Assembly (NCBI RefSeq): GCF_900142605.1
Contig: NZ_FRBL01000003.1
Span: 627,472 to 691,471, forward strand
DNA length: 64,000 bases
Direction: 5' to 3'
Source of the DNA: Chitinophaga jiangningensis
Lineage (GTDB): Bacteria > Bacteroidota > Bacteroidia > Chitinophagales > Chitinophagaceae
A program made the position numbers and the translations under genes. Positions 1-8,043 of the stretch are shown here, piece after piece. The notes beneath the pieces were generated by a model. That model ran no database searches. It saw only the letters and a program-made list of their open reading frames with translations, and was not told the DNA's origin. Every line of letters begins with the position of its first letter. Within the stretch, counting starts at the first letter, position 1.

Positions 1-225
1 GCTTATATCCGTCTTAAGAACCTGCAGCTGGGCTATTCCCTCCCGCCTGCTGTACTGAAACACCTATCCATCAAGCAACTCCGTATTTATTTTTCAGGCC
101 AGGATCTCTGGGAAACAAACAACATGAAAATAAAGTATTACGATCCTGAACAGGCAGGAGGATATAACGGGAACGTATATCCGTTTTTCAGGTCGTATAC
201 AATCGGGTTGAATGTTTCATTTTAG
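1..225 (+). CDS. SusC/RagA-type TonB-dependent receptor, C-terminal end (partial)
   Basis: Frame 1 is open from the window edge to a TAG at 223-225 (74 residues). The peptide reads like the last strands of a SusC-family outer-membrane barrel: a YIRLKNLQLGYSLP segment, then a SGQDLW segment, a YDPEQ stretch and a terminal aromatic strand ending in GLNVSF. SusC proteins import glycans or peptides across the outer membrane with a SusD lipoprotein. The start and plug domain lie outside the window, and no SusD gene follows on this side, so the substrate cannot be inferred. Confidence 0.8.
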   Translation, partial: AYIRLKNLQLGYSLPPAVLKHLSIKQLRIYFSGQDLWETNNMKIKYYDPEQAGGYNGNVYPFFRSYTIGLNVSF

Positions 226-230
226 TTTTT

Positions 231-271
231 TCATGACGCCTTCGGCGTCATGAGGGCGCGCGCTGTGCGCG
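231..271. repeat. Two-hairpin intergenic element, copy 1
   Basis: A 9-bp perfect stem with a TTC loop (232-252, core GACGCC-TTC-GGCGTC) is followed by a GC-rich hairpin CGCGC-GCTGT-GCGCG (257-271). It starts six bases after the SusC stop. The same plan recurs at 4948, 13247, 33289 and 57327. Confidence 0.7.
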
Positions 272-345
272 GGGCTACAGCTCCCGGATTTTGCAGGAGG
301 TTGCTGGAAGCTGGATGCACAGGGCAAAAATCGTAGTATTCCAAA

Positions 346-379
346 TAAAAAAAGGCTGGCATCCTGCGATACCAGCCTC
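346..379 (-). terminator. Intrinsic terminator of pyrB
   Basis: On the minus strand a ten-pair stem (GGCTGG plus a weaker inner part) with a short loop is followed by a run of seven T. It lies 24 bases past the pyrB stop. Confidence 0.85.
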
Positions 380-402
380 ACTTATATTAGCTGTATTTAC
401 AT

Positions 403-1332
403 TTATTGTGATTGCTTGCCTGCCAGCAGGTACAATGCTGCCATACGCACGGCTACCCCGTTTTCCACCTGATCAAGGATGATGGAATGTCCGGAATCCG
501 CTACATCAGAGCTGAGTTCCACGCCACGGTTGATAGGCCCCGGGTGCATGATAACGATATCCTTCTGCAGACTGTCGAGTAGTTTGCGATTGATACCATA
601 TGCGATGGAGTATTCCCTGAGTGAGGAGAACAGTGGCGTATTCTGGCGTTCGAGCTGAATGCGGAGTACGTTGGCCACGTCAGCCCATTGGAGTGCTTCG
701 CGGATATCGTAGGTAACGTTTACGCCCAATGCTGATTCCAGGTATTTCGGGATCAGTGTTGGCGGCCCTACCACGGTAACTTCTGCACCCAGTTTTTTCA
801 GGCAATAGATGTTGGACAAGGCTACACGTGAGTGCATGATATCACCACAGATGGCGATTTTGCGCCCTTCGATGCTGCCGAGTTTCTCTTTGATGGAGAA
901 GGCGTCCAACAGCGCCTGTGTGGGATGTTCGTTGATCCCGTCACCAGCGTTGAGGATAGGCACATCGATGTGCTTGGCCAGGAAATGTGGTGCTCCGCTG
1001 GCGCTATGGCGCATCACCACCATGTCTACTTTCATAGACAGGATGTTGTTAACTGTATCGATCAGGGTTTCGCCTTTGGATACAGAAGAGCCCGAAGCAG
1101 AGAAGTTGATGGTATCTGCGCCGAGTCTTTTTTCAGCAAGCTCAAATGAAATTCTTGTGCGAGTAGAATTCTCGAAAAATACATTGACGATAGTGGTATC
1201 GCGAAGCGTAGGAACTTTCTTGATGGGTCTTTGTAAAACCTCTTTAAACTCCCTGGCGGTTTGAAAAATGAGTTCTATATCCTGACGCTGCAGATCGCGA
1301 ATTCCGAGTAAGTGTTTTACAGAAAGTGACAT
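403..1332 (-). CDS. pyrB: Aspartate carbamoyltranscarbamylase, catalytic subunit
   Basis: This 309-residue protein catalyses carbamoyl phosphate + aspartate to carbamoyl aspartate, the committed step of pyrimidine synthesis. The carbamoyl-phosphate motif FFENSTRTR is near residue 52, a HPTQALLD segment sits in the middle, and the aspartate-side motif HPGPINRGVE is near the C-terminus; the length fits the family. It follows pyrR by 48 bases on the same strand. A -7 element (TATATTTG, 1340-1347) lies so close to the ATG that a transcript from it would be nearly leaderless. No regulatory subunit gene pyrI is present here. Confidence 0.96.
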   Translation of the reverse strand: MSLSVKHLLGIRDLQRQDIELIFQTAREFKEVLQRPIKKVPTLRDTTIVNVFFENSTRTRISFELAEKRLGADTINFSASGSSVSKGETLIDTVNNILSMKVDMVVMRHSASGAPHFLAKHIDVPILNAGDGINEHPTQALLDAFSIKEKLGSIEGRKIAICGDIMHSRVALSNIYCLKKLGAEVTVVGPPTLIPKYLESALGVNVTYDIREALQWADVANVLRIQLERQNTPLFSSLREYSIAYGINRKLLDSLQKDIVIMHPGPINRGVELSSDVADSGHSIILDQVENGVAVRMAALYLLAGKQSQ

Positions 1333-1339
1333 TAATGTG

Positions 1340-1370
1340 CAAATATAAAGGATGAAACCTGAATTGTAAA
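1340..1370 (-). promoter_or_regulatory. Possible internal promoter of pyrB
   Basis: Minus strand TTTA-N19-TATATTTG (1367-1370 and 1340-1347) matches the TTTG-N19-TAnnTTTG form except for one base at -33. The expected start would be about three bases before the pyrB ATG. Confidence 0.4.
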
Positions 1371-1380
1371 ATCCGAAATG

Positions 1381-1911
1381 CTAATCAACCAGAATAACTT
1401 CGTCTTTACCATCTCTCTCTTCCCACAATACCTTAACTTTTTGCGAGATAAATGCATCAATGGTCCGGCCGGTATAATCCGGCTGAATTGGCAGCTGGCG
1501 GCTGAATCGGCGGTCGATCAGCGTGAGCAGCTCTACCGAAGCAGGGCGGCCGAAGTCCAGCATGGCATCCAGGGCCGAGCGGATGGTACGACCTGTATAC
1601 AATACATCATCAATCAGAATCACTTTTTTGTTTTCTATAGAAAATTCGATGCTCGTTTCATTAGGAACATGTAACCCTTTGCCTTTGTTGAAGTCATCTC
1701 GGTAAAAGGTAATATCCAGTTTGCCGTACTGAATTTTAGCATCCGGAAGCAGTTTGCGGAGGGTATTATAAATCCTGTCAGAAAGAAATATTCCGCGCGG
1801 CTGCAACCCTATCAGCACTGTCTGCTCAAATTGCAGGTGATTTTCTATCAACTGGTGACAAAGCCGGTCTATCGTAATAGACAATTGTTTCCCGTTTAGT
1901 ATGGTTTTCAA
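1381..1911 (-). CDS. pyrR: PyrR-type uracil phosphoribosyltransferase / pyr regulator
   Basis: A 176-residue protein of the PyrR family, which converts uracil and PRPP to UMP and in some bacteria binds pyr mRNA. The PRPP-binding loop is visible as VILIDDVLYTGRTIRSA near residue 97, preceded by the LIGLQPRGIFL segment typical of type I phosphoribosyltransferases. It heads a pyrR-pyrB unit. A promoter lies 20-27 bases upstream (1931-1938), leaving an untranslated leader of roughly 15 bases, too short for the attenuator used by Bacillus PyrR. The enzyme role is therefore the safer claim; RNA regulation is not shown here. Confidence 0.93.
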   Translation of the reverse strand: MKTILNGKQLSITIDRLCHQLIENHLQFEQTVLIGLQPRGIFLSDRIYNTLRKLLPDAKIQYGKLDITFYRDDFNKGKGLHVPNETSIEFSIENKKVILIDDVLYTGRTIRSALDAMLDFGRPASVELLTLIDRRFSRQLPIQPDYTGRTIDAFISQKVKVLWEERDGKDEVILVD

Positions 1912-1930
1912 AACACGCTGTTTTAGGGGC

Positions 1931-1961
1931 CAAAAATAACAATTAATGGGGCACTTAAAAA
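1931..1961 (-). promoter_or_regulatory. pyrR promoter
   Basis: Minus strand TTTT-N19-TATTTTTG (1958-1961 and 1931-1938), close to the Bacteroidota consensus. A 6-bp hairpin GCACTT-TTT-AAGTGC (1951-1965) overlaps the upstream half and could be an operator. Confidence 0.5.
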
Positions 1962-2090
1962 GTGCAATTAATTATTCTTACGGGGAGATGTAAATTTTTT
2001 CCTATAAAAAGGCTTTGTAAGGTGAGCGCCTGCACGGCTTTTCACACGCTGTGGCGCATGGTCTCAAAAGGGTTAACCTGGCTTGACCAG

Positions 2091-2750
2091 CTATTTTTTG
2101 AGAAGCTTAAACGCATGTCCGCGGCTGTTGTTGAGGAAGCCGTAGGCGGTCCATAGCACGGAGAGGGGCTCAATGTTGCGCGACATTTCAATACGGCCTA
2201 CATCGGCTACATCGTCCCACCCCATTTCCTTAAGCAGTTCTGTGACCAGTTGCTTGGCTTCCGGATTGTTGCCGGCAATAAACATGGTGGGGGTCCCTTC
2301 TTCGAAGTTGGGTTGGAGCATGTGTTCGTGGCCGATACAGCTGAGGGCTTTTACTACGCTGGCATCGGGAGGCAGCCAGGCCTGGATTTGCTCGCCGGCA
2401 GAGTGTTTGTGGCCAATCATGAGGGTGAGGCGACCGTATTCATCGGGGCCTTTGCCATCCACGGGGTTGGTAACATCTACTACTGTTTTGGCTTTAAAGT
2501 TCCAGATGCCTGCTGCTTCGATTGCTTTTTGCGTGCCTGTCCAGCTGGTGCAGATCAGGATCATTTCGCCGAATTCGGCGGCATGGCGAAAGGTACCGAT
2601 AGCCACTCTTTCGCCTTGTTGCTTGGCCCATTGCTGCAAGGCTTCCCTGGCCGGATTTCTTGTTCCGACTGTAACATGGTGCCCAGTTTGAATGAGGCCT
2701 TTACCGAGGGAGAGTCCTACCGGACCACTTCCCAGTATGCCGATCTTCAT
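2091..2750 (-). CDS. NADPH-dependent F420 reductase-like Rossmann protein
   Basis: About 219 residues. The N-terminus MKIGILGSGPVGLSLGKGL is a Rossmann dinucleotide-binding loop, followed by TVGTRNP, as in the F420-oxidoreductase family of NAD(P)-binding proteins. The ATG at 2750 is preferred over an upstream in-frame start because the Rossmann strand then begins at residue 2. Family members in organisms without coenzyme F420 are common and their substrates are mostly unknown. It lies downstream of mqnA on the same strand (gap 62 bases), but nothing links it to menaquinone synthesis beyond position. Confidence 0.8.
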   Translation of the reverse strand: MKIGILGSGPVGLSLGKGLIQTGHHVTVGTRNPAREALQQWAKQQGERVAIGTFRHAAEFGEMILICTSWTGTQKAIEAAGIWNFKAKTVVDVTNPVDGKGPDEYGRLTLMIGHKHSAGEQIQAWLPPDASVVKALSCIGHEHMLQPNFEEGTPTMFIAGNNPEAKQLVTELLKEMGWDDVADVGRIEMSRNIEPLSVLWTAYGFLNNSRGHAFKLLKK

Positions 2751-2812
2751 AGCCCGTAAAAATGTTGGGTGAACTATGAAGTTAAGCAAATCCGGCTAAA
2801 AGAAAAAGGGAT

Positions 2813-3565
2813 TTAGCTTTGCTGCGCTGCCATCAGGTAGCCCAGGAACTTCTGCATACCCTGGCGCTTGGCCGGAGTGAGCGGATAACTGATATTCTGC
2901 ACGTAATAGGTGGTGAGGTCATACACATCATATGGGTTCTCCGCCACTACAGCAGGGATGTTCTGTAAGCCGATGCCAGTTGCGTTATTGAATTCGGCCA
3001 CAAAATCAGCCGGCAATTCCTTGTTGGCAATCCATGCGGCAAACACGAATGGCAGGCTGGTAAAGCGCATCCAGTGTTCAGCGAGGTCGTATATAAAAGG
3101 AGAAATTTTACGTTGCTTCAGCGCACGGTCACCAATTACCAAACCCGCATCGGTGCCTTTGATATTGGATTCGTAGTCGCCGGTGGTAGCCACAAATTCC
3201 ACGTCCAGCTTCCAGTATTCGCGTACCAGCACCTTGAGGAGGGCTACAGAAGTACGGCTTTGATAGTCCAGGTATATTCTTTTTATATCATGTAAAGGCA
3301 CTTCACTGTAGAGACACACGGAGGCCACTGGTGCTTCTGCGCCGATGCAATAATCAGCTATGATATGATACTCTTTTAATTTGGGTATAATGGCCACTGG
3401 TACCAACGCCACGTCTACCTCTCCATCTATCAGCTGCTGGGCGATCTTAGCCGGGTAATCCATTGATAATTCCATCCTTTCCATCACCGGATGATTCCTA
3501 AATCCATACAATAAAGGCTTAGTATTTAAATAACTTACTGCCGCTACTTTTACTTTCCGTTCCAA
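2813..3565 (-). CDS. mqnA: Chorismate dehydratase (menaquinone, futalosine pathway)
   Basis: MqnA converts chorismate to 3-[(1-carboxyvinyl)oxy]benzoate, the first step of the futalosine route to menaquinone. The sequence has the family signature VAAVSYLNTKPLLYG at its N-terminus, a GEVDVALVPVA segment and the LDYQSRTSV stretch. The longest frame starts at a TTG at 3607, but a -7 element TACTTTTG at 3586-3593 lies inside that extension, so transcription would start after it. A TTG at 3565 gives the normal family N-terminus and a leader of about 15 bases. It diverges from purB with overlapping promoters. Confidence 0.87.
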   Translation of the reverse strand: MERKVKVAAVSYLNTKPLLYGFRNHPVMERMELSMDYPAKIAQQLIDGEVDVALVPVAIIPKLKEYHIIADYCIGAEAPVASVCLYSEVPLHDIKRIYLDYQSRTSVALLKVLVREYWKLDVEFVATTGDYESNIKGTDAGLVIGDRALKQRKISPFIYDLAEHWMRFTSLPFVFAAWIANKELPADFVAEFNNATGIGLQNIPAVVAENPYDVYDLTTYYVQNISYPLTPAKRQGMQKFLGYLMAAQQS

Positions 3566-3593
3566 TTTCTGTAATTTTGAAGCTGCAAAAGTA
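3553..3593. promoter_or_regulatory. Overlapping divergent promoters of mqnA and purB
   Basis: Plus strand: TTTA-N19-TAATTTTG with -7 at 3572-3579, 22 bases before the purB ATG. Minus strand: TACTTTTG at 3586-3593, about 20 bases before the mqnA TTG. The two -7 elements are six bases apart, so the transcribed regions overlap and polymerase binding should be mutually exclusive. Confidence 0.55.
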
Positions 3594-3601
3594 ACTAAAT
3601 T

Positions 3602-4942
3602 ATGCAATTACAACCATTAACTGCCATTTCTCCGCTGGACGGGCGCTATCGCAAGCAACTGGACGAGCTGGCCAATTATTTCTCTGAATTTGCGTTGATC
3701 CGTTACCGTGTGATGGTAGAGGTGGAATATTTTATTGCGCTCGCTGAGCAGAAATTATTTACCCTGCCAAAGGCGAAAGTGCCTGCTCTGCGTAAGATCT
3801 ACCAGGAATTCACGATCGAGCATGCACAGCTTATCAAGGACACGGAGAAGATCACTAACCATGACGTGAAAGCAGTTGAGTACTTCCTGAAAAATGAACT
3901 TAAAAACCTGGGCCTGGAAGATAAACTGGAGTGGGTACACTTCGGGCTTACCTCCCAGGATGTGAACAACACCGCTACGCCCCTGTTCTGGAAAGATGCC
4001 ATTGAGCATGTGTACATGCCGGCATTAGCCAACCTGGTGCTTGAAATCTCCAAAATGGCAAAAGACTGGATGAAAGTGCCTATGCTGGCACGTACGCACG
4101 GTCAGCCTGCCTCTCCTACCATCCTTGGCAAAGAGATCCTGGTATTCGTAGAACGCCTGGAAGGCCAGATTAAACTGCTGGGTGATATTCCTTTTGCAGC
4201 AAAATTTGGCGGTGCTACCGGTAATTTCAATGCCCACTACGTAGCATTCCCTAAAATCAACTGGGAAAAGTTCGGTGAGAAATTTGTGAACAACAACCTC
4301 GGTCTGCAAAGGATGAAATATACCACCCAGATTGAGCATTACGACAATATCTCCGCCCAGTTTGATACACTCAAACGTATCAATACTATCCTGATAGATT
4401 TCTGCCGCGATATATGGACTTACATTTCCATGGATTATTTCAAGCAGAAAATCAAGAAAGATGAAGTTGGCTCCTCCGCCATGCCGCATAAAGTAAATCC
4501 TATCGATTTCGAAAATGCAGAAGGTAACCTGGGTATCGCCAATGCCGTGTTCGAACACCTGAGTGCGAAACTGCCTATCTCCCGCCTGCAGCGCGATCTC
4601 ACAGATTCCACTGTATTGCGTAATCTCGGCGTTCCATTCGGTCATACCATCCTCGCTACCAAATCCATTCAGAAAGGATTATCTAAACTGATCCTCAACG
4701 AAGCGAAGCTGCATGACGATCTGGAAAACAACTGGGCTGTAGTGGCAGAAGCAATTCAAACGGTGCTGCGCCGCGAAAATTATCCGCAGCCTTATGAGGC
4801 GCTGAAAGCACTCACCCGCGGTGGTGGCGCTATCACCAAACAAAGCATGCATAAATTCATTGACGGCCTGAAAATTAGTGCTGCATTGAAAAAAGAACTG
4901 AAGGCAATTACGCCGCATAATTATACTGGTATCTGGAAATAG
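3602..4942 (+). CDS. purB: Adenylosuccinate lyase
   Basis: 446 residues. It cleaves SAICAR to AICAR and adenylosuccinate to AMP in purine synthesis. The fumarase/aspartase superfamily signature SSAMPHKVNPIDFENAEGN is present around residue 298, as are the substrate-binding TSQDVNNTA and ARTHGQPASPT segments. Length and the Leu-rich N-terminus (PLTAISPLDGRY) match the E. coli-type enzyme. The ATG at 3602 is set 22 bases after its promoter. It is followed within six bases by a double hairpin. Confidence 0.97.
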   Translation: MQLQPLTAISPLDGRYRKQLDELANYFSEFALIRYRVMVEVEYFIALAEQKLFTLPKAKVPALRKIYQEFTIEHAQLIKDTEKITNHDVKAVEYFLKNELKNLGLEDKLEWVHFGLTSQDVNNTATPLFWKDAIEHVYMPALANLVLEISKMAKDWMKVPMLARTHGQPASPTILGKEILVFVERLEGQIKLLGDIPFAAKFGGATGNFNAHYVAFPKINWEKFGEKFVNNNLGLQRMKYTTQIEHYDNISAQFDTLKRINTILIDFCRDIWTYISMDYFKQKIKKDEVGSSAMPHKVNPIDFENAEGNLGIANAVFEHLSAKLPISRLQRDLTDSTVLRNLGVPFGHTILATKSIQKGLSKLILNEAKLHDDLENNWAVVAEAIQTVLRRENYPQPYEALKALTRGGGAITKQSMHKFIDGLKISAALKKELKAITPHNYTGIWK

Positions 4943-4947
4943 TTTTT

Positions 4948-5022
4948 CCGGCGTTTTACTTTCACCTTCGGTGAAAGTAAAACGCCGGTTGTGGGTGAGG
5001 GCTTCGCCCTCACCCACAACCG
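4948..5022. repeat. Two-hairpin intergenic element, copy 2 (perfect stems)
   Basis: Hairpin A (4948-4988) has an 18-pair perfect stem and a TTC loop. Hairpin B (4986-5022) has a perfect stem of about 16 pairs and again a TTC loop. They share CCGG at the junction. There is no T run after them, so they may protect the purB mRNA end or terminate transcription without a U-tract. Confidence 0.8.
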
Positions 5023-5132
5023 GATCACCAAAATTACCACCGGTAAAGATCTCCACAACTGCACCAGGCCAAGAACGCCTCCTCGAAACCGCACAATAAA
5101 ACCAGGGTTAGGCTGTCAACAGGCTGGTATTA

Positions 5133-5254
5133 AATAAAAAGGCCCGCTTGTAGCGGACCTTCAATGACTCACGAAAGCAATGCAGACAACGCGATTAAAA
5201 TGTTGCCTCTTGTCAAGTATTAATAAGGTATCAGGGTTAATTCCTATTTGATTA
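5133..5254 (-). ncRNA. Candidate small RNA
   Basis: A minus-strand -7 element TATCTTTG (5261-5268) is followed about 120 bases later by an intrinsic terminator: GGTCCGCT-ACA-AGCGGGCC (5141-5159) and TTTTT. No ATG-initiated frame lies between. The terminator is over 200 bases beyond the yraN stop, so it fits a separate short transcript. The -33 match is poor and no known RNA family is recognised. Confidence 0.35.
5136..5159 (-). terminator. Intrinsic terminator
   Basis: Eight-pair stem (one G-T pair), three-base loop and five T on the minus strand. Confidence 0.75.
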
Positions 5255-5372
5255 CTCTAACAAAGATATGATGCCCCATCGAATTATTTAAATATTACAG
5301 GTGTGTTTTTTGTTAAGTGTTAGTTAACGTGCAAACAACCTGCCAGCAAGGATTCCGGAAACCTCATTCCGC

Positions 5373-5747
5373 TCAGCAAACATCCCGCAGGTGACAAAGG
5401 GAATAACTCCCGTCCGCGTGCAGAATAATAGCAATAATATCAAAACGGACAGACACCGGATCCAGGTCATGTACTTCCATATAGCTTGCCGCTGCAGCGC
5501 GTATGTGATTTTCTTTTTTATAGTTTACCGCCTCCTCCGGGTAACCGAATTTTTCTGAAGTCCGCGTCTTCACCTCTATAAAAAACAACTGCCCGTTCTT
5601 TTCGGCGATAATGTCCAGCTCATACCTGCCCGACTTCCAATTCACAGCAAGGATGCTGCAATACTGCCGCACATATGCCTGCGCCAGCTCTTCTCCCTGT
5701 TTGCCTGTTTTCCCCCGTGTGTTCATAAATTCTATTATTTTTGCCAT
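5373..5747 (-). CDS. YraN/UPF0102 family nuclease-fold protein
   Basis: 124 residues with the conserved UPF0102 pattern: KQGEELA near the N-terminus, YELDIIAEKNGQLFFIEVKTR in the middle (the E-D-ExK arrangement of restriction-endonuclease-like folds). The family is widespread in bacteria; a DNA-processing role is suspected but not established. The ATG at 5747 or an internal ATG eight codons later (MNTRGKTGKQ) could be the start; most relatives begin close to the second. It is divergent from manA. Confidence 0.87.
   Translation of the reverse strand: MAKIIEFMNTRGKTGKQGEELAQAYVRQYCSILAVNWKSGRYELDIIAEKNGQLFFIEVKTRTSEKFGYPEEAVNYKKENHIRAAAASYMEVHDLDPVSVRFDIIAIILHADGSYSLCHLRDVC
5736..5743 (+). promoter_or_regulatory. 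manA -7 element
   Basis: TATTTTTG matches TAnnTTTG, 32 bases upstream of the manA ATG. The -33 region is not conserved. Confidence 0.4.
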
Positions 5748-5774
5748 TCAACTTAACAAACCGAGTTACTCGAT

Positions 5775-6980
5775 ATGAAACTATTCAGACTGGACGGAAA
5801 AGTTCAACACTATGCCTGGGGCGGACATGATTATATTCCTGCACTGCTCGGAATCGCGGCTACAGATAAACCTAGTGCGGAATACTGGATGGGTGCTCAT
5901 GAAAGCGCCCCAAGTGCCATCACCACCAACGAAGGTACAGTGGCATTAAACAGCCTGATAGCAAAAAATCCGGCAGCTACCACTGGTCAGCAAATCTGGG
6001 ATACATTCGGCCAACTGCCTTATCTGTTCAAAATCCTGGACGTGAAAGACATGCTCTCCATCCAGGTACACCCCACCAAAGCAGAAGCTGAAAAAGGCTT
6101 TGCCCGCGAAAATGCAGCAGGCATCGCATTAAACGCTCCTGACAGAAATTATAAGGATGCCAACCATAAACCTGAAATAATGGTGGCCCTCAGCGAATTC
6201 TGGCTGCTGCACGGTTTCCTCCCCGATGCACCACTCAAACAGGTGTTAAAGGATACCCCTGAATTCACCTCACTGGTAGGTATATACGAAGCAGAAGGAT
6301 ATTTTGGTTTATATAAAACGGTCATGGAAATGCCGCAGCAGATGGTAAACATCCTCCTGCGTCCACTCACCGAAAGAGCCATCCCGCTCTATAAAGCCGG
6401 TAAACTGCAAAAATCGGATCCTGCTTTCTGGGCTGCCCGTGCGGTTTTGAATGAACCTGCCGGCACCGATAAACTGGACCGTGGTATCTTCTCTATCTAT
6501 TTCTTCAACATCATGCATGTACATCCCGGACAGGCCGTGTTCCAGGATGCAGGCATTCCACATGCCTACCTCGAAGGCCAGAATGTAGAACTGATGGCTA
6601 ATTCCGATAATGTGCTGCGCGGGGGACTTACACCTAAGCATATCGATGTACCGGAACTATTGAAGCACACCCGTTTTGAGGGAGTACATCCAAAAGTGCT
6701 GGCTGGTGAATTAAGTGCGGATGGCCTGGAAAGAATTTACCCTACCCCGGCACCTGACTTCGTGGTGAGCCACATCTCTGTAAAAACAAATCAAACTTAT
6801 ACGCATACTGCGGATGCACCAGAAATTCTCATTGTGATGAGTGGCAGTGCAACTATTAAAGGAGAAGAAACGATTTCCCTCAGTAAAGGACAATGTGTGT
6901 TTGTAGCATTTGGAGCAACGTATCAGATTACTACGGATGGTAGTGCGGAATTGTATAAAGCGACCGTTCCGGTAAAATAA
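5775..6980 (+). CDS. manA: Mannose-6-phosphate isomerase, class I
   Basis: 401 residues. Type I phosphomannose isomerase interconverts mannose-6-P and fructose-6-P with one zinc ion. Zinc ligands are recognisable: the Gln and His of LSIQVHPT, the Glu of NHKPEIM, and the His of GIPHAYLEG. The N-terminus has the usual VQHYAWGG. A C-terminal cupin-like part follows (TADAPEILIVMSG...KGQCVFVAFGATYQI). It stands alone, convergent with the oxidoreductase at 7051. Confidence 0.95.
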   Translation: MKLFRLDGKVQHYAWGGHDYIPALLGIAATDKPSAEYWMGAHESAPSAITTNEGTVALNSLIAKNPAATTGQQIWDTFGQLPYLFKILDVKDMLSIQVHPTKAEAEKGFARENAAGIALNAPDRNYKDANHKPEIMVALSEFWLLHGFLPDAPLKQVLKDTPEFTSLVGIYEAEGYFGLYKTVMEMPQQMVNILLRPLTERAIPLYKAGKLQKSDPAFWAARAVLNEPAGTDKLDRGIFSIYFFNIMHVHPGQAVFQDAGIPHAYLEGQNVELMANSDNVLRGGLTPKHIDVPELLKHTRFEGVHPKVLAGELSADGLERIYPTPAPDFVVSHISVKTNQTYTHTADAPEILIVMSGSATIKGEETISLSKGQCVFVAFGATYQITTDGSAELYKATVPVK

Positions 6981-6989
6981 TTTTTTATG

Positions 6990-7040
6990 ACTGCCCCCGC
7001 GGCAGTTGCTAATTAGGGCTGCCACCTGGCGGCCCTAATT
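6990..7040. terminator. Double hairpin between convergent genes
   Basis: ACTGCC/GGCAGT (6990-7006) and a 14-pair stem with one mismatch (7011-7040). Located between the stops of manA and the MDR gene; probably ends both transcripts, though no clear T run follows. Confidence 0.55.
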
Positions 7041-7050
7041 GCGATATAGG

Positions 7051-8001
7051 CTAAGAGATTAGTATCACCGTCTTCCCCTTCCCTCTCCCATGCCGGCTGG
7101 CTACAATCGCCTCCGGCACGTCTTCCAAAGTAATTTTGGTTTCCAACGGAATTACCAACTCTCCACTATCAATGATTTGCGCGAGCTTATCCAATGCCTC
7201 TGGCGAGCTTACCGTTTCAAAATTTCCACCATGGAGCCCTTTATCCCTGATCTCATGCTCATCGGCTACAAAAACGGTAGTATATGCGCTGCCACCTGGT
7301 TTGAGCAGGTCCAGATTTTTGCTGAAGCCCGACGCCTGGCTTACCAAATCAATAATTCCATGAATACCATCGGGGTATAATTGTTTCACCTGCTCATATA
7401 TCGGAGCGTCCTCATAATTGATGGTAACTGTAGCACCAAGGGATTTCATGCGCTGTGCACCGGCACCGTCAGACACGGTGGCAATCACCTTTATGCCCTG
7501 CAAGGCAGCCAGCTGCACCGCGTACGATCCTACTCCACCGGTTGCGCCATATATCAGTAATAAGTCGCCCCTGTGTAGATGTAATTGCTCCACCAGCTGC
7601 TGGGCCGTCATCCCGGAAGTAGGTATCGCTGCAGCCTGCGCCGGCTCTGCTTTCTGTGGTGCAAATGTAATATTGGCTTTCTCCGGCACTACCACATATT
7701 CTGCAAAGCTACCTTCACCTATCGGCGAATGGATAAACTGTCCGTATACCTGATCTCCTTTTTTAAACCGCGTTACGCCCTCGCCTACCTCTTCCACAAT
7801 GCCTGCGCCATCTACCCCGATAATCATCGGAAACTGGTGCTTCATCTGCCCATCCAGGATGCCGTCTATCATCTTCCAGTCAAAAGGATTCAAGCCTGCC
7901 GCCTGCATTTTCACTACAAGCGCACCTTTGCGCACCGCTGGCTTAGGAAGGTCCATCACCTGAGGCAGACCTTTAAATTTTTCTATTGCAACCGCTTTCA
8001 T
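7051..8001 (-). CDS. Zinc-independent MDR oxidoreductase (quinone reductase-like)
   Basis: 316 residues of the medium-chain dehydrogenase/reductase superfamily. An N-terminal GroES-like part holds GVDGAGIVEEVGEGV and KKGDQVYG; the cofactor domain holds LLIYGATGGVGSYAVQLA near residue 150. The cysteine-rich structural zinc loop and catalytic zinc ligands of alcohol dehydrogenases are absent, so this is the quinone oxidoreductase / enoyl reductase branch, expected to use NADPH. The physiological substrate is unknown. It has no clear operon partner. Confidence 0.88.
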   Translation of the reverse strand: MKAVAIEKFKGLPQVMDLPKPAVRKGALVVKMQAAGLNPFDWKMIDGILDGQMKHQFPMIIGVDGAGIVEEVGEGVTRFKKGDQVYGQFIHSPIGEGSFAEYVVVPEKANITFAPQKAEPAQAAAIPTSGMTAQQLVEQLHLHRGDLLLIYGATGGVGSYAVQLAALQGIKVIATVSDGAGAQRMKSLGATVTINYEDAPIYEQVKQLYPDGIHGIIDLVSQASGFSKNLDLLKPGGSAYTTVFVADEHEIRDKGLHGGNFETVSSPEALDKLAQIIDSGELVIPLETKITLEDVPEAIVASRHGRGKGKTVILIS

Positions 8002-8043
8002 AGTCTGGTAATATGTTTCAATAAATATAATTAATTGTTGGCG

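Larger units (their letters stand above)
4943..5372. other. Gene-free stretch between purB and yraN
   Basis: Holds the double hairpin (4948-5022), a minus-strand terminator (5136-5159) and a minus-strand promoter-like site (5261-5268). No convincing open reading frame was found; a possible small RNA is listed separately. Confidence 0.6.
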
